DNA of 64,000 bases from GCA-2401155 sp045047085 (GCA_045047085.1 JASFYT010000042.1:1-64000); one strand, 5' to 3'; counted from the stretch's first letter, positions 7,768 through 16,934 are shown. The notes: generated from the sequence alone by a model not told the origin. Numbers and translations are program-made.

Positions 7768-8619
7768 CTATTTACAATCCCCCTTGTCCAGAATTTCCAA
7801 CTCCTGCAAATCAGCCCGTAGGGAATAGTCTGGATAAGTCATTACCAATTTCCGTGATATTCCGTTTTCATAAAGCAAAAAGGCCGCCTCATACATTGGC
7901 AGGCTTTCCCCACTTTTGTCGGTCGAATGTTTGAAATAGCTGATGGTAACCGGCCAGGCTTTTTGACCATCAAACTTACTGACGACATCCGTTTTTTCGT
8001 TTTTTATGGGTGACGCAAAGGATTTGGCATTGCCAATGACGCTGGTGCTGGCCATCACCTCGTCTCCCTTGCCCGAGCCATCAAAAATATCTTTTTGGAA
8101 AAAATGCCGACCAGCTTTTGCTTCTTCGATCACTTGCACCAAATGGGTCGAAACAAACATTCCTTTGACCAGATCAAGTTCGCGTTTTTCAGGCCTTAAA
8201 AGGCTCACCTTTATTCCGCTTTCAGAGTTGCGTGCGCTGCCTTGAACATTAGCATCCGCCACCTCATTGACGAAACTCTTCGTCTGGAATGAAAATTCCT
8301 TACCATCCGGACTTTCATAGGTAGAAGTCTGTTGATCCGTTAAAAATTGGTTTTTGCTGGTGACCACATTGGTAACAAAACGATATTGCACGGAAATGCC
8401 GTCGCATTCATTCCCGTTTACTTCATAAACAATCCTGCCGCTCATCCCTTTTATGCCAGAGCGGTCCTTAGCTGCCTCCAAAATAACATCGTAGACTGCC
8501 CGATGAGGGACCAAAGTTCCAAACCCGCCAGCTGCAGCAAGGTCCGGTGCGAGGATCGCTATTGGTGCCCATAAATAAAGGGTTGAAAATAGTTTTTTTG
8601 AGAACAAAGGCTTTGTCAT
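7768..8619 (-). CDS. eipB: Cell envelope integrity protein EipB (DUF1849)
   Basis: This is a 283-residue periplasmic protein with an N-terminal signal (about residues 1-30, ending in an Ala-rich LAAA) and the conserved start of the mature domain LVPHRAVYDV. Characterised EipB of Brucella is a beta-spiral protein needed for envelope integrity, with a conserved disulfide between positions 69 and 278. The equivalent cysteines here are Cys72 (GNECDG) and Cys282 (KGDCK). The assignment to the family is good; the function in this organism is inferred. Confidence 0.88.
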   Translation of the reverse strand: MTKPLFSKKLFSTLYLWAPIAILAPDLAAAGGFGTLVPHRAVYDVILEAAKDRSGIKGMSGRIVYEVNGNECDGISVQYRFVTNVVTSKNQFLTDQQTSTYESPDGKEFSFQTKSFVNEVADANVQGSARNSESGIKVSLLRPEKRELDLVKGMFVSTHLVQVIEEAKAGRHFFQKDIFDGSGKGDEVMASTSVIGNAKSFASPIKNEKTDVVSKFDGQKAWPVTISYFKHSTDKSGESLPMYEAAFLLYENGISRKLVMTYPDYSLRADLQELEILDKGDCK

Positions 8620-8731
8620 TTGCGCACATTACATCCTATGATTATTCAAATTTCAATTGCGTCTATGAGTCCACGACCTAACAGTTTCTGCAAGAGAATT
8701 CAGACAATAATACGAATATTATGGCAATGCT

Positions 8732-9484
8732 ATGAATGAACGCGCGAACAAAGCCCGCTGGATTGCCCAGCGCCCGATCACCCACAGAGCACTACATGAC
8801 GAGACCAAAGGCATCATAGAGAACAGTCGTTCAGCTGTGATTGCCTCGATTGAGGCAGGTTATCCCATCGAAGTTGACCTTCAACCTTCGCTCGATCATG
8901 TGCCTATGATTTTTCACGATTACACTCTGGACCGTGTGACCGCTACTACCGGTGAATTACGCGACCGCACGGCCACTGAGCTGCGAAAATTAAGGCTGAA
9001 GGATACAGATGATACCATCTGGTCCCTCAGCGAATTACTGGAAATTGTATCGGGTAAAGTCGGGTTAGTTCTTGAATTAAAAGGACGCGCTGGGGCCGAT
9101 GAAGGATTTGTTCAATCTGTTGCCGCAGCTTTGGATGGCTATACAGGAGACGTTGCAATCATGTCGTTCAATCACTGGCTGCTTGCTGATGCCAATCAGT
9201 TCGCACCCGATTTGATCTTGGGCCAAACAGCAAAAGGCGATGATGCCCTGTACAACGTCAATGAAGAAGCAAGGCTTGCCTATGGAGTAGCTTTTGTTTC
9301 CTATAAATTCGCCGATCTCGACTGTCGGTTCATAAAGGAAGTTCGCGCGAGCGCCATGCCCATAATTTGCTGGACGGTCAAGTCTCAAGAAGATGCAAAT
9401 ATCGCCTATAAACGATCCGACCAAATTACATTCGAGGGCTTCGTTCCCGACGATAAAAGCTCGACGGACGATATGGCTGGATGA
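8732..9484 (+). CDS. Glycerophosphodiester phosphodiesterase
   Basis: This 250-residue TIM-barrel enzyme hydrolyses glycerophosphodiesters, released from phospholipid turnover, to glycerol-3-phosphate and an alcohol. The catalytic residues are visible in THRALHDE (His-Arg), in the metal-binding EVDLQPS and in the MIFHDYTLDR motif, followed by LVLELKG. No signal peptide is seen, so it is likely cytoplasmic (UgpQ-like). It starts a run of three plus-strand genes; the next gene begins 11 bp after its stop. Confidence 0.88.
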   Translation: MNERANKARWIAQRPITHRALHDETKGIIENSRSAVIASIEAGYPIEVDLQPSLDHVPMIFHDYTLDRVTATTGELRDRTATELRKLRLKDTDDTIWSLSELLEIVSGKVGLVLELKGRAGADEGFVQSVAAALDGYTGDVAIMSFNHWLLADANQFAPDLILGQTAKGDDALYNVNEEARLAYGVAFVSYKFADLDCRFIKEVRASAMPIICWTVKSQEDANIAYKRSDQITFEGFVPDDKSSTDDMAG

Positions 9485-9495
9485 TAGTCTAAACC

Positions 9496-10686
9496 ATGGC
9501 TGCGGAATATCAGATACGGGTCTTGGCGTCGCTTGATCAAATCGAGCCGGATCAATGGAACCAATTGTCCCGGCAATGCGCCGGGCTTAATAAGGATTCG
9601 CCGCCAAAACCTGCCAATCCATTTCTCTCCCATGAATTTTTATATGCTCTGGAAAAGAGCGGTTCTGCCGATGCAAGCACCGGGTGGCTTGGCCGGCATC
9701 TCATTTTAGAAAGTGACGATGGTATACCAATCGGTGCCCTGCCTTGTTATCTAAAAAACCACAGTCAGGGTGAATATGTTTTCGACCACGGCTGGGCCGA
9801 TGCATTCATGCGTGCCGGTGGCAATTATTACCCAAAACTTCAATGCTGTATCCCATTTACGCCGGCAACGGGACCACGTCTGCTTGTGCCAGAAGGTGCA
9901 AATTCTGATGCGTCCAAAATGGCCCTCGCACAAGGGCTACGCCAACTGACCGAACGCCACGGCGCATCATCGGCACACATAACCTTCATAGAAGAAGAAG
10001 GTGCAGGTTTTTTCGAATCTCAAGGATATCTAAGACGAACGGACCAGCAATTTCATTGGCATAACCGCGACTTCAAGGATTTCGATGACTTCCTAGCCAG
10101 CCTGTCTTCACGTAAACGCAAGAACATCCGCAAGGAACGAATAACGGCCCTGCAATCAGGTGAATTGGAAATCATTCACCTCTCTGGGGACCAATTGACC
10201 GAAGAAGTATGGGATATATTCTTCCAATTCTATACTGACACCGGCTCGCGCAAATGGGGCCAACCATACCTCACTCGAGAATTCTATTCCCTGATTGGCC
10301 AATCTATGGCCGACCAAATACTCCTTGTTATGGTAAAGCGCGAAGGGCGATATGTGGCGGGAGCCATAAATTTTGTCGGTGACGATTGTCTCTACGGACG
10401 GCATTGGGGTTGTATTGAAGATCATCCGTTACTGCACTTCGAAGTCTGTTATTATCAGGCCATCGAATATGCCATAATCCATAACCTTGCCAGAGTTGAA
10501 GCAGGCGCACAGGGCGACCACAAATTATCGCGTGGATATGAACCCGTAACCACTCATTCGGCTCACTGGATTGCTCATCCAGGGCTTAGAGATGCAGTTG
10601 AAGACTATCTGCAAACAGAACGCCAACACGTGCAATTGGAGAATGAGGCGCTAAGGGCCCATTCTCCCTTTAAAAAAGAAAGCTGA
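9496..10686 (+). CDS. FemAB/GNAT-like acyltransferase family protein (PF04339 type)
   Basis: This 396-residue cytoplasmic protein belongs to a widespread proteobacterial family with tandem GNAT-like folds related to FemAB peptidyltransferases. Recognisable segments are the NPFLSHEFLYALEKSG start, the SSRKRKNIRKER basic motif at about 200-210 and the GRHWGC and VEAGAQGDHKLSRGY motifs toward the C-terminus. The substrate is not known for the family. It lies 11 bp after the phosphodiesterase and 11 bp before the HIT gene, probably in one operon. Confidence 0.8.
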   Translation: MAAEYQIRVLASLDQIEPDQWNQLSRQCAGLNKDSPPKPANPFLSHEFLYALEKSGSADASTGWLGRHLILESDDGIPIGALPCYLKNHSQGEYVFDHGWADAFMRAGGNYYPKLQCCIPFTPATGPRLLVPEGANSDASKMALAQGLRQLTERHGASSAHITFIEEEGAGFFESQGYLRRTDQQFHWHNRDFKDFDDFLASLSSRKRKNIRKERITALQSGELEIIHLSGDQLTEEVWDIFFQFYTDTGSRKWGQPYLTREFYSLIGQSMADQILLVMVKREGRYVAGAINFVGDDCLYGRHWGCIEDHPLLHFEVCYYQAIEYAIIHNLARVEAGAQGDHKLSRGYEPVTTHSAHWIAHPGLRDAVEDYLQTERQHVQLENEALRAHSPFKKES

Positions 10687-10697
10687 GGTCAATCAAC

Positions 10698-11114
10698 ATG
10701 TATGATGAAAACAATATTTTTGCCAGAATTTTACGCGGAGAAATTCCCTGCAACAAGGTCTATGAAGATGATGAAACATTCGTCTTCATGGACATCATGC
10801 CGAGAAGTAACGGTCATTGTCTGGTTATTCCCAAAACACCGACCCTCAACATTCTGGACTGCGATGAAGCTACATTGGCAGCAGTAATGAGAACTACAAA
10901 GAAAATGGCCATCGCCTGCAAAAAAGCATTTGGTGCCGATGGCATAACAGTTCAGCAATTTAATGAAAGTGCAGGCGGACAGGTGGTTTTTCATCTGCAC
11001 GTTCACGTCATACCGCGTTTTGAAGGCGTGAAACTAGGCCCCCATACTGGCGACATAGAAGCAGCGAACATGCTTGCAGAAAATGCAGAGAAATTGATTG
11101 CAGCCCTTGGCTAG
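10698..11114 (+). CDS. HIT family nucleotide hydrolase
   Basis: This 138-residue protein carries the histidine triad HLHVHVIPR (residues about 95-103), in which the central His is the nucleophile attacking nucleoside phosphoramidates or similar bonds. The N-terminal IFARILRGEIPCNKVYED is typical of Hint-like proteins. It closes the three-gene operon and is followed by a cluster of hairpins. The physiological substrate is not determinable from sequence. Confidence 0.93.
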   Translation: MYDENNIFARILRGEIPCNKVYEDDETFVFMDIMPRSNGHCLVIPKTPTLNILDCDEATLAAVMRTTKKMAIACKKAFGADGITVQQFNESAGGQVVFHLHVHVIPRFEGVKLGPHTGDIEAANMLAENAEKLIAALG

Positions 11115-11116
11115 CA

Positions 11117-11178
11117 GTAAGTCTGACTTGGGTTGACTTACCTCAGGTAGCGAAGAGCTACCCGGCGCTAGCTGCGCC
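11117..11178. repeat. Cluster of three consecutive hairpins after the HIT gene
   Basis: Immediately after the HIT stop there are three small inverted repeats in a row: GTAAGTC/GACTTAC (11117-11141), GGTAGC-GAAGA-GCTACC (11146-11162) and GGCGC-TAGCT-GCGCC (11164-11178). No U-run follows on the plus strand, so this is not a classical intrinsic terminator. It may protect the 3' end of the transcript or be a small structured RNA. Confidence 0.4.
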
Positions 11179-11236
11179 GCCCAAACGGAGGCCCAAGCGC
11201 AAGCTTGATACGGCCGTGAGAACAAACAATTCTAGA

Positions 11237-11261
11237 TCGATTCCGTCAAAGACAGAATCGA
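11237..11261. repeat. Inverted repeat, 25 nt
   Basis: TCGATTC-c-GTC, an AAA loop, then GAC-a-GAATCGA form a nearly perfect 10-bp stem with one internal mismatch. It lies between the HIT gene and the convergent acidic-protein gene and may serve in transcription termination. Confidence 0.35.
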
Positions 11262-11280
11262 CCCAGCACCACAAACGAAA

Positions 11281-11309
11281 ATAGCGGCACTGGAAACCAA
11301 TGCCGCTAT
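11281..11309 (-). terminator. Putative intrinsic terminator of the acidic-protein gene
   Basis: ATAGCGGCA (11281-11289) and TGCCGCTAT (11301-11309) form a perfect 9-bp stem with an 11-nt loop. On the minus strand it is followed by TTTTCGTTTG, and it lies about 28 bp after the stop of the gene ending at 11338. Confidence 0.55.
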
Positions 11310-11337
11310 CGCCATGTAACGTAGATGGATAATTTAC

Positions 11338-12069
11338 CTAGTTTACTGAACTGGCAGAACCGTTCGTTGCTGAGATAGCCATGGAACTAAATGGATTATT
11401 CTTTTCCAAAGGGTCCTTTTCCGAGCTATCTGAGCTAGCTTCAATCATCTCATTAAGTGCGTCTTCAAGATTTGATTCAAGAACATCGGATTGGGCCGGA
11501 TCAATATCTCTCTTCACTTCTTTAACAATTTCTGGTTTGGCTATTACGTCTACCGACACTTCCGGCATAGCGTTAAGAGCCTCAACGATGTCTTCAGAAA
11601 CGTCTTCAATTACGCTCTCCGAGGTCTCGTTGATTGGCTCCGAAACAGTTTCAAACGTGGTTTCTTCTGCATGAAGCTTTACCACTTCGGATGTATCAGT
11701 GGTCTTTTCAACTGAGGGCACTTCGTTCACCTGCTCAGTTACAACTTCTACGGTCTCAACTGAAGCTTTTTCGTTAGTTTGTTCTGCTACCACTTCAACT
11801 GGAGTTTCTTTGGTCTCTGAATTTGAATCTTCTAGAAACTGAATTGAATCGGCCTCTACGGTTTCAACTGCTACTTCCTCAACAGTTTCAGGTGCAGCTT
11901 CTACTGCCTCCGTCACAGCTTCTTTCGGCGATGCCTCAATCGGTCCGAAGGCTGTTTCCAAATCGGTGATCAGGCTCTCTAGCGATTGCACCAATTTAAA
12001 ATCTGGATTTTGTTTTAACCGATCCTGCGCGTCGCTCAGCATCATTTTTAGTTGTTCTAGTTGTTCCAT
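11338..12069 (-). CDS. Acidic Glu/Val/Thr-rich hypothetical protein with tandem repeats
   Basis: I do not recognise this 243-residue protein. The N-terminal 45 residues look like an amphipathic helix or coiled coil (MEQLEQLKMMLSDAQDRL). The rest is low-complexity, strongly acidic and rich in Glu, Val, Thr and Ser. Two adjacent 16-residue repeats occupy residues 91-106 and 107-122 (VEVV-EQ-NE--SVE pattern, 11 of 16 identical), and a weaker copy lies near 140-155. No signal peptide or membrane segment is seen. It lies 81 bp downstream of clpA on the same strand. The composition suggests an intrinsically disordered protein. Confidence 0.7.
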   Translation of the reverse strand: MEQLEQLKMMLSDAQDRLKQNPDFKLVQSLESLITDLETAFGPIEASPKEAVTEAVEAAPETVEEVAVETVEADSIQFLEDSNSETKETPVEVVAEQTNEKASVETVEVVTEQVNEVPSVEKTTDTSEVVKLHAEETTFETVSEPINETSESVIEDVSEDIVEALNAMPEVSVDVIAKPEIVKEVKRDIDPAQSDVLESNLEDALNEMIEASSDSSEKDPLEKNNPFSSMAISATNGSASSVN

Positions 12070-12150
12070 AAAATCATCCTCGCCGCCTGGCCAGTCTTTC
12101 CAATTTAGATTTTTACTGCACGGCGAGTTTTGATTTGAATCGTGACGAAA

Positions 12151-14568
12151 TCAAGTCTTAAGAGGAACCTTGGGAACAGAACCCTGTCCGCCATCTTTGC
12201 CTTTGCCTGATGGTTTCGAGTTTCGCGACTTTGCTTTGGTCACGCGCTTCTTCGTCGGCTTAGTCGGTTTTTTCGGTTTAATAGCTTTGTATTCGACTGA
12301 ATCAAGCTCCAGAATCTTCTTGCCGTCTTTGTCCTCAATAACGCTGACTTTAACGGTCCCACCGTCCTTTAGGCGTCCAAACAGCACTTCATCGGCCAGT
12401 GGTTTTTTGATATATTCCTGAATAACACGGGCAAGTGGACGCGCCCCCATCCGGTCATCAAAACCACGTTTTGCGATCCATGAAATGGCATCTTCGCTTA
12501 GATCAAATGTAACTCCGCGCTCGGAAAGTTGAGCTTCAAGCTGCATAATAAATTTTTGCACAACCCTGTGGATAACTGGTGTTGGCAATGTTCCGAACGG
12601 AACGATGGCATCCAACCGATTTCTGAATTCAGGAGCAAAGAGTCGATTGATCGCTTCTTCGTCGTCACCGGTACGTTTTTGCGAGCCAAAACCAATAGCA
12701 GATTTCTGGGCTTCAGAGGCGCCCGCATTTGTGGTCATGATGATAATAACATTGCGGAAATCAACCGCTTTACCATTGTGATCAGTTAGTTTGCCATGAT
12801 CCATTATTTGAAGCAAAATATTGAACAGATCCGGATGCGCTTTTTCAATTTCATCCAATAACAATACACAATGTGGATGCTGATCAATACCGTCTGTAAG
12901 CAACCCGCCCTGATCGAATCCCACATATCCGGGAGGCGCACCAAGCAGTCTGGAAACCGTATGGCGCTCCATGTATTCAGACATATCAAAGCGCAGCAAT
13001 TCAACGCCCAGAGCGCTGGCCAGTTGTTTTGCAACTTCTGTTTTACCAACCCCTGTCGGGCCGGAGAAAAGGTATGAGCCAATTGGTTTATCAGGTTCAC
13101 GCAAACCGGCTCGGGATAATTTGATGGCAGAAGTCAGCGCTTCAATTGCTGTATCCTGACCATAAACAACCCGCTTGAGTTGTGTTTCAAGATTGGACAA
13201 AACAGTTGCGTCATCTTTGGAAACCGTTTTGGGCGGAATTCGGGCCATTGTCGCAACGGTTTCTTCGATCTCTTTGACGCCAATTTCTTTTAGGCGTTTT
13301 TCAACCGGAAGCAGTTTTTGCGAGGCACCAGACTCGTCCACCACATCAATGGCTTTGTCGGGCAATTTACGATCATTGATGTAACGCGAGGAAAGTTCCA
13401 CCGCTGTTTTGATTGCATCATTGGTGTATTTCACATTGTGAAAATCTTCGAAATAAGGCTTGAGGCCTTTCATAATTTCAATTGCATCCTCGATAGTGGG
13501 TTCCACCACATCAATTTTCTGGAAACGACGCACCAGAGCCCGGTCCTTTTCAAAGAACTGGCGATATTCTTTGTAGGTGGTAGATCCAATGCAGCGGATT
13601 GCACCGCCAGAAAGCGCAGGCTTCAGCAAATTTGATGCATCCATTGCGCCACCGGATGTGGCCCCTGCCCCAATCACCGTATGAATTTCATCGATGAACA
13701 AGATAGCACCAGGAGTATCTTCGATTTCTTTGATAACTTGTTTCAACCGCTCTTCAAAATCACCGCGATAACGGGTTCCGGCCAGCAACGTGCCCATATC
13801 AAGAGAATAGATGGTGCAATCGTTCAAAACTTCTGGCACTTCGCCATCGACAATACGTTTGGCCAAACCTTCAGCAATGGCAGTCTTGCCAACGCCGGGA
13901 TCGCCCACAAATAGCGGATTGTTTTTAGAGCGACGGCATAGAATTTGAACAGTCCGGTTGACCTCTTGCTCACGCCCGATCAGCGGATCGATTTTGCCGT
14001 CTTTGGCTTTTTGGTTCAGGTCAACACAATAGGCATTCAGCGCATCGACTTTGCCTTTGCCATCTTCATCATTATCGCTGTCCACTTCGTCCTCCATACC
14101 ACGGATGGGCCGCGGTTCGGAGCTTCCCGGACGTTTGGCGATACCATGAGAGATGTAATTAACCGCATCATAACGGGTCATTTCCTGCTCTTGCAGAAAA
14201 TAAGCCGCATGACTTTCACGCTCTGCAAAAATTGCCACAAGTACATTGGCCCCTGTCACTTCATCGCGTCCGGACGATTGCACATGAATAACCGCCCGTT
14301 GAATCACGCGCTGAAAACCAGACGTAGGTTTTGCGTCTTCATCATAACCAGTCACAAGATTTGACAATTCTGTATCGATATAATCAATCAGATTTTCGCG
14401 CAGAAGCTGAATGTTGACATTACAGGCATTCATTACGGCTGCGGCGTCAGAATCATCCAGCAGAGCCAGCAGTAAATGCTCAAGCGTCGCATATTCCTGA
14501 CTACGTTCATTGGCAAATGTCAGAGCCTTGTGAAGGCTGTTTTCTAAACTGTCGGTAAAGGATGGCAA
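12151..14568 (-). CDS. clpA: ATP-dependent Clp protease ATP-binding subunit ClpA
   Basis: This AAA+ unfoldase feeds substrates to ClpP. It has an N-terminal ClpS/substrate-binding repeat domain and two ATPase modules with Walker A motifs GDPGVGKTA and GPTGVGKTE, each followed by Walker B sequences (LFIDEIHT and LLLDEIEKAHPD). I start it at a TTG at 14568 (PSFTDSLENSLHKAL), with GGAG seven bases upstream, 13 bp after clpS. The frame stays open further upstream, but that extension runs through clpS. The protein is then 805 residues. A Lys/Pro/Ser-rich tail of about 40 residues at the C-terminus is unusual. Confidence 0.93.
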   Translation of the reverse strand: MPSFTDSLENSLHKALTFANERSQEYATLEHLLLALLDDSDAAAVMNACNVNIQLLRENLIDYIDTELSNLVTGYDEDAKPTSGFQRVIQRAVIHVQSSGRDEVTGANVLVAIFAERESHAAYFLQEQEMTRYDAVNYISHGIAKRPGSSEPRPIRGMEDEVDSDNDEDGKGKVDALNAYCVDLNQKAKDGKIDPLIGREQEVNRTVQILCRRSKNNPLFVGDPGVGKTAIAEGLAKRIVDGEVPEVLNDCTIYSLDMGTLLAGTRYRGDFEERLKQVIKEIEDTPGAILFIDEIHTVIGAGATSGGAMDASNLLKPALSGGAIRCIGSTTYKEYRQFFEKDRALVRRFQKIDVVEPTIEDAIEIMKGLKPYFEDFHNVKYTNDAIKTAVELSSRYINDRKLPDKAIDVVDESGASQKLLPVEKRLKEIGVKEIEETVATMARIPPKTVSKDDATVLSNLETQLKRVVYGQDTAIEALTSAIKLSRAGLREPDKPIGSYLFSGPTGVGKTEVAKQLASALGVELLRFDMSEYMERHTVSRLLGAPPGYVGFDQGGLLTDGIDQHPHCVLLLDEIEKAHPDLFNILLQIMDHGKLTDHNGKAVDFRNVIIIMTTNAGASEAQKSAIGFGSQKRTGDDEEAINRLFAPEFRNRLDAIVPFGTLPTPVIHRVVQKFIMQLEAQLSERGVTFDLSEDAISWIAKRGFDDRMGARPLARVIQEYIKKPLADEVLFGRLKDGGTVKVSVIEDKDGKKILELDSVEYKAIKPKKPTKPTKKRVTKAKSRNSKPSGKGKDGGQGSVPKVPLKT

Positions 14569-14581
14569 AGAGAAGCTCCGT

Positions 14582-14929
14582 TCAGTTTTTTTCCAGTACA
14601 CATTGTAATGGATGTTGATGTTTTTGTGCGAAATCCATGACTTGAGTAACTTTGGTTTCAGCGATCTCATAGGTAAAGACCCCACATTCGCCAATGCCGC
14701 TATTATGGATATGCAACATAATTTGGTTCGCCTGCTCAGGCGTTTTTGAAAAGAAACGTTCGAGGATATGAACGACAAACTCCATTGGGGTGAAATCGTC
14801 ATTTAAAAGAATAACCCGATAAAGGCTGGGCTTCTTGGTTTTGACGCGCGTACGCGTGACGGTACCAGTGCCGGTCCCATCGTCATCACCCTGCTTATCA
14901 TCTCCTTGAAGTCGAGGTATAAGGCTCAT
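14582..14929 (-). CDS. clpS: ATP-dependent Clp protease adaptor ClpS
   Basis: This 115-residue N-end-rule adaptor binds destabilising N-terminal residues and delivers substrates to ClpA. After a flexible, charged N-terminal extension (residues 1-33) the ClpS core shows the ligand-pocket motif LLNDDFTPMEFV and the segment MLHIHNSGIGECGVFTYEIAETK. It is directly upstream of clpA, which supports both assignments. Confidence 0.95.
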   Translation of the reverse strand: MSLIPRLQGDDKQGDDDGTGTGTVTRTRVKTKKPSLYRVILLNDDFTPMEFVVHILERFFSKTPEQANQIMLHIHNSGIGECGVFTYEIAETKVTQVMDFAQKHQHPLQCVLEKN

Positions 14930-15389
14930 GTCTATTCGTTTGCACCCGTTAAATGTTTACCATGAAAATTACCGAAGATTGGACATGCCAGCAATTTTTG
15001 TGTTCCCGTGTTCATATAGTTCCAAATTCCAGCAAAACAATCTTTCTTCCTAGCAATTATGCACCCATGGCTAGGTGGTGCAAGTCGCCCATTCCATATT
15101 CAAGCGATTTTCCATCATTTCATTGTGCCGACTATTTCAAAAATATCTGGTGTGGAGCTTGAGAACCAACATTAACCATCTTCCAATGTGGGCAAGGTAT
15201 AGTCGATAAAAAGCCACATTTCGAACATATCAAATTTTCAACTTTTTCAGAACTATTTCTTCACTATAAACACATTGGTAACCCGCCTCCCCTATATTTC
15301 CGAAAGAGTTTGGATTTAAGTAGCATTTTATTTGTGTCCGCCAATCAGAAATGCCTCCATGTATTGGAGGAAATAGATAGGAATTAGTC
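14930..15389. other. Divergent intergenic region clpS / carboxypeptidase
   Basis: These 460 bp separate two divergent genes and must hold both promoters. I see no coding potential and no RNA gene. The only clear structure is a hairpin, CCTCCA-TGTAT-TGGAGG (15354-15370), ending 19 nt before the GTG start of the carboxypeptidase, where it could influence translation. Individual -35/-10 boxes could not be assigned with confidence. Confidence 0.5.
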
Positions 15390-16871
15390 GTGCGTACCGT
15401 TTTTGGATCGACTTCGCGTCATTGCGCGATTGCAATTATTTGTGCAACAGGTTTCATCCTCGGGTTATCAATATCCATTGATTCAGCAGAGGCCGGACCC
15501 AAATATGCAGGCATTGTGATTGATGCAAAGACTGGCAGGACATTATATTCAGAAAATGCCAATAAGGCCCGCTTTCCCGCATCCCTCACTAAAATGATGA
15601 CTATGTATCTCATGTTCGAAGCGCTCGCAGATAAACGCATGAGCAAAAAAACGCGCATCCGCATGTCAAAATTTGCAGCTTCCAAGCCTCCGTCAAAATT
15701 GGGAATTCGCCCAGGAGGTAGCTTGTCTGCAGAGCAGGCAATCTATGCGCTGGCAACTAAATCTGCAAATGACGTAGCAACAGCTGTAGCAGAGCATTTG
15801 GGCGGTTCTGAGGTAGGTTTCGCCAATATCATGACAAAGAAAGCTCGCCAGCTTGGTATGCGCCGCACCACATTCACTAACGCTTCTGGTCTTCCTTCCA
15901 AAAAACAACTGACAACCGCCCGTGATATGGCGACACTAGGTGTTGCCCTGCGTCAACATTTTCCGCAATATTATCGCTATTTTTCAACCACTTCTTTTAA
16001 ATATGGGAAACGTCGCTACGGCAATCATAATCGCTTGTTAGGCCGTATCAAAGGTGTTGATGGCATTAAAACGGGTTACACACGCGCTTCCGGTTTTAAT
16101 CTTGTTTCTTCCGTTCGACGCAATGGCCGCTCCATCGTTGCTGTTGTTTTAGGCGGCAAATCAGGTAAAAGCCGCAACGCTCAAATGACTAGCCTTATTC
16201 GACGGTATCTGCCAAAAGCCTCCCGTGGTAAACAAAAGCAATTACTGGCATCGCGCAAGCGCAGTAGCGGCGGCATCATTACCCTTGTTTCTTTACAAAC
16301 CCTGCCAAAGCGCGGCCCTGTACCAAAATTTAGAAGCATCCAAACAACAGTGGTAGCAAAAACAACGCCTGCTTCTGCTAATCTGGCTCAATCCAGAATT
16401 CAGCTAGCTCATACGGTTGAAGTTGCTACAGACGCAAACATCATGGCATTTAGTGGGACACCAGAGGCTCGTGACAGGCAAGTTCGCGATAGACTTCGTC
16501 AGTTTGGCGATCGAACTGCCCCCGTCCCAGCTAATCGTCCACAGAATAATAATCTGCTGCGCAGACTGACCCCGCCGGACCCAATCACAACAAATACAGT
16601 TATAAAACCACCCCTAAAGATTGCCAAAGGCTGGCAAATCCAGATCGGTGCAACAGATAGTCAGGCTGCCGCGATGAAGCTATTGGGGAAGGCTCAGTCA
16701 AGAGCTCCGCGCCATCTGGCGAAGGTCACAACTTATACAGAAACCGTAGTAAAAAACTCTACAACCCTTTACAGAGCGCGTTTCACGGGCTTCACTAGTC
16801 GACGTGCTGCCAATAATGCCTGTAAATTTTTAAAGAAACGTAGTTTTGCCTGTTTAACAATTCACAGTTAA
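15390..16871 (+). CDS. D-alanyl-D-alanine carboxypeptidase with SPOR-like C-terminal domain
   Basis: This 493-residue periplasmic serine peptidase trims peptidoglycan stem peptides. A signal peptide (about residues 1-35, ending AEA) precedes the S11 domain, with the nucleophile motif SLTK, the second motif SAN (TKSANDVA) and the third motif KTG (GIKTGYT). After a basic, low-complexity linker (about 290-410), residues 415-493 resemble a SPOR domain (WQIQIGATDSQAAAMKLL), which would target denuded glycan at the division septum. The start is a GTG preceded by AGGA seven bases upstream. Confidence 0.88.
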   Translation: MRTVFGSTSRHCAIAIICATGFILGLSISIDSAEAGPKYAGIVIDAKTGRTLYSENANKARFPASLTKMMTMYLMFEALADKRMSKKTRIRMSKFAASKPPSKLGIRPGGSLSAEQAIYALATKSANDVATAVAEHLGGSEVGFANIMTKKARQLGMRRTTFTNASGLPSKKQLTTARDMATLGVALRQHFPQYYRYFSTTSFKYGKRRYGNHNRLLGRIKGVDGIKTGYTRASGFNLVSSVRRNGRSIVAVVLGGKSGKSRNAQMTSLIRRYLPKASRGKQKQLLASRKRSSGGIITLVSLQTLPKRGPVPKFRSIQTTVVAKTTPASANLAQSRIQLAHTVEVATDANIMAFSGTPEARDRQVRDRLRQFGDRTAPVPANRPQNNNLLRRLTPPDPITTNTVIKPPLKIAKGWQIQIGATDSQAAAMKLLGKAQSRAPRHLAKVTTYTETVVKNSTTLYRARFTGFTSRRAANNACKFLKKRSFACLTIHS

Positions 16872-16934
16872 GTCGAATTGTTGTTGTTCATGTCTCTTAG
16901 TTTGAGTGGGAAAAATACAATGGAAATTGAAACA

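Noticed and set aside
13945..14364. 139-codon frame antisense to clpA
   Set aside because: It is a shadow of the well-supported clpA frame and shows no domain or ribosome binding site.
14569..14802. Open extension that would make ClpA 883 residues
   Set aside because: It runs through the clpS gene in another frame, has no similarity to ClpA N-termini, and a TTG with a good ribosome binding site fits the family start.
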